Origin: Saccharopolyspora spinosa NRRL 18395
Lineage (GTDB): Bacteria > Actinomycetota > Actinomycetes > Mycobacteriales > Pseudonocardiaceae
Length of the DNA stretch: 64,000 nt
Assembly: GCF_000194155.1 (NCBI RefSeq)
Contig: NZ_GL877878.1
Coordinates: 2,179,497-2,243,496 of the forward strand
Direction: 5' to 3'
A program made the translations under genes and the position numbers. The stretch's first letter is position 1. Every line of letters starts with the position of its first letter. The notes under the pieces were generated by a model. The model saw nothing but the letters and a program-made list of their open reading frames with translations. It searched no databases and was not told the DNA's origin. Positions 60,440 to 64,000 of the stretch are shown piece by piece.

Positions 60440-61036
60440 GTGACCACCCAGCGCGAGATCGCCGAACAGCTCGGCCTTCCCGTCCACCCGCCCAAGGTCG
60501 AGGTCTTCGACCTGGTCGCCAACACCAACACCGACCCCAAGGGCCACGTGCGCACCGTGACGCGCTACGAGCGCGCACCCTTCGGCCTGTACCTGGCCCG
60601 CCCGACCCCGGGGCACCCCCGCATCGCCGCACTCGAATCCTGGCTACTGCCGGAGCTCGGGTTGCGCGTGACCCGCTGGTACTGGCACCCCGAGCACAAA
60701 GGCGACACGGACTTCTACCTCGACGTGGCGGACATCGAGCCGGGCGAACAGCAGTGGCGGACGGTCGACCTCTACCTCGACATCGCGGTGCGGGAACGGC
60801 GCGCGGCGGAGCTGTTGGACGTCGACGAATTCGTGGTCGCAGTGCAGGCGGACCTGCTGGACGCGGAAACCGCGGAGCGCGCGATGCGGCGCGCGTGCAA
60901 CGCCGTCGACGGGCTCGCCCGGCACCGGTACGACCTGCCGAAGTGGTTGCACGACAACGGGATCGAGCTGTCGTGGCGCGGGCAACCCGTCGAAGATCCC
61001 GCACCCGACCAGCGGAAGCTACCGCCATCTCGGTGA
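60440..61036 (+). CDS. DUF402 protein, paralogue 1
   Basis: A 198-residue protein from GTG 60440. The family pattern is PRIAALESWLLPELGLRVTR, WYWHPEHKGDTDFYLDVADI, and WRTVDLYLDIAVRERRAAEL with DVDEFVVAVQADLLD. The nearby acidic and His residues could hold a divalent metal. DUF402 includes metal-dependent nucleoside phosphatases; the role in this conserved uvrB-coaE neighbourhood is unknown. The next gene is a diverged tandem copy. Confidence 0.82.
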   Translation: MTTQREIAEQLGLPVHPPKVEVFDLVANTNTDPKGHVRTVTRYERAPFGLYLARPTPGHPRIAALESWLLPELGLRVTRWYWHPEHKGDTDFYLDVADIEPGEQQWRTVDLYLDIAVRERRAAELLDVDEFVVAVQADLLDAETAERAMRRACNAVDGLARHRYDLPKWLHDNGIELSWRGQPVEDPAPDQRKLPPSR

Positions 61037-61121
61037 CAGTCCGCGCACGCACCGAATCGATACTCGATGAGCTCCGAAAAGTTACGTCAAATAACGGTGC
61101 TGTCGATCTTCGGGGCCGGCT

Positions 61122-61649
61122 TTGCCATTACTGTCTGAAGTCGTGACCGCTGCGTTTTCTCCCCAATTGGTTGAAGTTATCGACGTCTTCAGCTCGCAGC
61201 GCAGGCGACCTTCCGGCAGCGTCGCGCAGTTGGAGGTCTGCCACGTCGAGCGCTGGGGACTCGCAGTGGAGTGCCCGACGCCGGAGGCCCCGGACCACGA
61301 CGCCGAGATCACCTGGCTGCTGCCCGACCTCGGGCTGCGGCTGACCCGCTACCGCCCGCGCCGCAGGCATTCCCGCCCGGGGCCGAGCATGCTCACCGCG
61401 GTCCACATCGAGCGCGAGACCCGGTCGTGGACGACGACCGACCTGCTGCTCGGCCTGGAGGTCGGGGACCACGGCCGCGCGCGGATCACCCACGCCACCG
61501 AGTTCGCCGCAGCGGTGGGCGGCGGCGTGATCCGGCTCAGCGAGGCCGACTACGCGCTGCGCACGGTGCACCGCACGCTGGACGAGGTCACCCGCCACCG
61601 GGACATCAACCAATGGCTCGCCCACCGGGGCATCTTCCAGATCTGGTGA
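61122..61649 (+). CDS. DUF402 protein, paralogue 2
   Basis: A 175-residue protein similar to the preceding one: DAEITWLLPDLGLRLTRYRP and WTTTDLLLGLEVGDHGRARI correspond to ESWLLPELGLRVTRWYWHPE and WRTVDLYLDIAVRERRAAEL. The family Asp-rich metal region is weakened (LLGLEVGD for LYLDIAVRE), so activity may be lost. TTG 61122 or GTG 61143 may be the start; neither has a clear ribosome site. Likely an old tandem duplication. Confidence 0.65.
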   Translation: MPLLSEVVTAAFSPQLVEVIDVFSSQRRRPSGSVAQLEVCHVERWGLAVECPTPEAPDHDAEITWLLPDLGLRLTRYRPRRRHSRPGPSMLTAVHIERETRSWTTTDLLLGLEVGDHGRARITHATEFAAAVGGGVIRLSEADYALRTVHRTLDEVTRHRDINQWLAHRGIFQIW

Positions 61650-61688
61650 CCAGGACCGGAGCCGGTCAGCACCCCTGAGCGCGTTCGG

Positions 61689-61871
61689 ATGCGCTTTGGC
61701 ACCCGAAACCACTCGCAGGCCCTGAGCTGCGGGGGCGAGCGCTACCAGGAAGTCGCGCAGTTGGTCGTGAACGCGGGTACCGATGTGAACATCCGCGACC
61801 GCAACGGCTCCTTAGCACGCCGAGAGCATGGCTACACCGAGATCGCCGAGGTCGTCCGCTCAGCATCCTGA
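61689..61871 (+). pseudogene. Ankyrin-repeat remnant
   Basis: A 60-codon frame holds one and a half ankyrin-like repeats: YQEVAQLVVNAGTDVNIRDR followed by ARREHGYTEIAEVV. The usual TPLHxA between them has been cut to SLARRE. There is no full gene around it. A strong terminator follows 40 bases on, consistent with the decayed 3' end of an ankyrin gene. Confidence 0.6.
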
Positions 61872-61910
61872 CAGTGAAGGGACGAGCCCCCGAAATGGCC
61901 CCACCATGCC

Positions 61911-61959
61911 GGGTGGAGGGTGCCTTCGAGCACGTCGCTCGGAGGCACCCTCCACCTTT
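61911..61959. terminator. Strong intrinsic terminator
   Basis: GGTGGAGGGTGCC pairs perfectly with GGCACCCTCCACC, extended inward by TTCGAGC/GCTCGGA with one mismatch, loop ACGTC. TTTT follows on the plus strand at 61956-61959. It lies ten bases from the stop of the convergent coaE-grpB gene and can serve both strands. Confidence 0.85.
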
Positions 61960-61965
61960 TGCGGA

Positions 61966-63165
61966 TCACGGGGTCCAGCCGGTGGTTTCGGCCCACTGCC
62001 AGGCCTTGGGGACGGCTTCGACGAGCCAGTGCTCCTTGGCGTCGGCGTATGCGCCGTGGTCTGCGTCGTTGGCGTGTTCTGCGGCGACCTTCCGCTTGAG
62101 TTCGAAGTACTCGTCGCGGGCCGCCCGGTCGGCGCGCAGCCAGGCCGGGAAGATCAGCGCGGTGCGCTGCCCCGGGGAGCCGTCGACACGCAGGTGCAAG
62201 TTCACGTAGCGGCCCGGATCGGCCGACTTGTGGTACCGCTTCTGCCAGAGCGCCGGGTCCGGCGCGAAGGTGTGCGGGTTGTCCCTGCGGATGTCCGGAT
62301 GCACCAGGAAACCGGCCTCACCCAGCGGTTCGGCGAGCGCGTCAGCGTCGTCCATCGACCGCACCGTCAGCTGCAGGTCGATGACGTCCTTCGCGGGAAG
62401 GCCCGGCACCGAGGTGGAGCCGATGTGGTCGACCCGCACCGCCTTGTCGCCCGCCGCCCGCTCGATCCGGGCGATCAGCCGCCGCGCCTGCCGCGGCCAG
62501 TCCGGATCCGCATCGACCAGCTTCGGGGCCCGCTCCGGTGCAGGCCTCCGCAGCCGAACGTTCTCCTCGAACGGCACCAGCCGGTCCTGCCACAGCGCAT
62601 CGACCTGAACGTTGATCTCCTCGACCGAATAGCTGTTGTCCAGCCAGACGTCCGCGACCTCGCGCCGCTGCTCATCGGTGGCCTGCGCGGCGATGCGGGC
62701 ACGCGCGTCATCCTCCGCCAGACCGCGGTCGATCAGCCGCCGCACCCGGACCGGTTCCGGCGCACCGACGATGACCACCAGGTGGTAGTTCGCCGCGTAA
62801 CCGGCCTCGACCAGCAGCGGAACATCGTGCACTACGACCGCGTCCGCGGGCGCCTGCGCGATCCGCTCGGCGGTCAGTTCGCGGATCTTGGGGTGCGTGA
62901 TCGCGTTGAGGTCGGCGCGGGCGTCGCTGTCGGCGAAGACCTTCGCCGCCAACGCCGGCCGGTTCAGCGCGCCGTCGGAGTCCAGGATGTCGTCCCCGAA
63001 CCGCTCGACGAGCTCGGTCAGCCCCGGGGTGCCCGGCTGCACGACCTCCCTGGCCAGCACGTCGGAATCGACGAGCACCGCGCCGCGCTCCACCAACCGC
63101 CGAGCGACCGTCGACTTCCCCGAACCGATCCCGCCGCTGAGTCCCATCAACAACACAGAACCCAT
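61966..63165 (-). CDS. coaE: Dephospho-CoA kinase fused to a GrpB (UPF0157) domain
   Basis: A 399-residue fusion from ATG 63165. The N-terminal CoaE half has P-loop GLSGGIGSGKSTVARRL, LVDSDVLAREVVQPGTPG (Asp for CoA) and VPLLVEAGY; it phosphorylates dephospho-CoA, the last step of CoA synthesis. The C-terminal GrpB half begins about residue 215 with VDHIGSTSVPGLPAKDVIDL, a nucleotidyltransferase-like fold, with KRYHKSADPGRYVNLHLRV. The fusion is the usual form in Mycobacterium and relatives. A TTG at 63186 is a longer alternative. Confidence 0.95.
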   Translation of the reverse strand: MGSVLLMGLSGGIGSGKSTVARRLVERGAVLVDSDVLAREVVQPGTPGLTELVERFGDDILDSDGALNRPALAAKVFADSDARADLNAITHPKIRELTAERIAQAPADAVVVHDVPLLVEAGYAANYHLVVIVGAPEPVRVRRLIDRGLAEDDARARIAAQATDEQRREVADVWLDNSYSVEEINVQVDALWQDRLVPFEENVRLRRPAPERAPKLVDADPDWPRQARRLIARIERAAGDKAVRVDHIGSTSVPGLPAKDVIDLQLTVRSMDDADALAEPLGEAGFLVHPDIRRDNPHTFAPDPALWQKRYHKSADPGRYVNLHLRVDGSPGQRTALIFPAWLRADRAARDEYFELKRKVAAEHANDADHGAYADAKEHWLVEAVPKAWQWAETTGWTP

Positions 63166-63300
63166 CCTGCCAGCGAGACAGAACAACCCGGTGCACCCCT
63201 GGGAACAAAGTCCCCGCGCGCACTTTTCAACGCGATAGAGGCCGCTCAGGAACTCGATGTGCGACGGTGGTGCACCTGGCCTGGCGTCGGTGGCGCGAAG

Positions 63301-64000
63301 TGAACGGACCCTTCACGCCAATAGACGACACGAACAGTCCGTTCACCTCACCCACCCAACCCCGAACCCCAAGACCACCACCACACGAAGCGAACGGACC
63401 CTTCACGCCAATAGACGACACGAACAGTCCGTTCACCTCACCCACCCAACCCCGAACCCCAAGACCACCACCACACGAAGCGAACGGACCCTTCACGCCA
63501 ATAGACGACACGAACAGATGCTCCTATAGATGTCAAGCGGCGGGTGCAAGGTCGTTTTGGGTGACTTGTGTGGTGGGACCCTTCACGCCAATAGACGACA
63601 CGAACAGTCCGTTCACCTCACCCACCCAACCCCGAACCCCAAGACCACCACCACACGAAGCGAACGGACCCTTCACGCCAATAGACGACACGAACAGTCC
63701 GTTCACCTCACCCACCCAACCCCGAACCCCAAGACCACCACCACACGAAGCGAACGGACCCTTCACGCCAATAGACGACACGAACAGTCCGTTCACCTCA
63801 CCCACCCAACCCCGAACCCCAAGACCACCACCACACGAAGCGAACGGACCCTTCACGCCAATAGACGACACGAACAGTCCGTTCACCTCACCCACCCAAC
63901 CCCGAACCCCAAGACCACCACCACACGAAGCGAACGGACCCTTCACGCCAATAGACGACACGAACAGTCCGTTCACCTCACCCACCCAACCCCGAACCCC
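63301..64000. repeat. 90-bp tandem repeat array, running out of the window
   Basis: Units start at 63301, 63391, 63481, 63571, 63661, 63751, 63841 and 63931; each is 90 bases and nearly identical, the last cut by the window end. Each unit holds GAACGGAC and its inverted copy GTCCGTTC about 37 bases apart, and CACCTCACCCACCCAACCCC. Ninety is a multiple of three, so the minus strand stays open as 30-residue repeats (VNGLFVSSIGVKGPFA...). Unit 3 is interrupted by foreign sequence. Confidence 0.95.
63517..63573. other. Foreign stretch replacing part of repeat unit 3
   Basis: From 63517 the repeat is replaced by unrelated sequence (ATGCTCCTATAGATGTCAAG and following) up to about 63573, after which the array resumes in exact 90-bp phase. 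Replacement rather than insertion is indicated because phase is kept. It could be the end of an insertion sequence or a local gene-conversion patch. Confidence 0.75.

Noticed and set aside
63301..64000. CRISPR array
   Set aside because: Units are nearly identical over all 90 bases; there are no unique spacers and no cas genes nearby.

Overview
The window is high-GC actinobacterial DNA. GTG and TTG starts are common, operons are tightly overlapped, and several family groupings point to an actinomycete, most likely Pseudonocardiaceae and close to Saccharopolyspora. These groupings are a Scr1-type regulator with a DUF397 partner, an ESX-accessory cluster with DUF3558 lipoproteins and EspG, a conservon (CvnA-B-C-D), an SPW-repeat protein, and the coaE-grpB fusion near uvrB that is also seen in Mycobacterium. 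The genus is an inference from gene content, not a database result.

Positions 1 to about 27.4 kb look like an accessory island. It opens with a cut-off IS5-like transposase, a probable HsdR C-terminal remnant and a DUF45 metallopeptidase. Next come a small remnant of an actinomycete integrative element (DUF2637 protein), an Mrr-type restriction endonuclease with a long coiled coil, and a large SF1 helicase beside a 1605-residue Type ISP restriction-modification enzyme. A Scr1-like regulator/DUF397 pair follows, facing a densely repeated operator and three paralogous Cys-rich mini-proteins. Positions 16.0-21.4 kb hold a nine-gene leftward ESX-accessory operon whose first gene (EspG) is cut off at a junction. 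Beside the junction lie a tRNA-Arg-like 3' fragment and a frameshifted integrase C-terminus, so this is probably a decayed integration site. Immediately after it is an AT-richer two-gene operon: a membrane-anchored protein with a possible PLD-like domain and a DEDDy (RNase D-like) exonuclease. This is the best candidate in the window for an undescribed defence module. An intact IS21-family element with a duplicated left end, a 13-bp tandem repeat and a transposase relic close the island.

Positions 27.5-39.5 kb are metabolic. An F420-type oxidoreductase and a DinB-like protein precede an acyl-CoA catabolic cluster: HAD hydrolase, APH-type kinase and acyl-CoA dehydrogenase (a split version of human ACAD10), then an SDR, two more acyl-CoA dehydrogenases and a MaoC hydratase. 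A TetR regulator, two further SDRs and a decayed acyl-CoA ligase lie on the other strand. Two matching palindromes at the outer edges suggest a TetR regulon.

Positions 39.6-52.6 kb carry a GH18 chitinase, a Xre/RES toxin-antitoxin pair, a TerC transporter behind a yybP-ykoY-type (Mn2+) riboswitch, an unusual hydrolase-ABC ATPase fusion with its permease, and the conservon with a trailing GAF protein ended by a perfect 23-bp hairpin. Positions 52.6-57.5 kb are partly decaying: one intact large acyl-CoA dehydrogenase, a broken tandem copy, a broken LysR regulator and an intact FAD monooxygenase. The right end has conserved housekeeping genes (uvrB, SPW protein, two DUF402 paralogues, coaE-grpB), and the window ends inside a 90-bp tandem repeat array.
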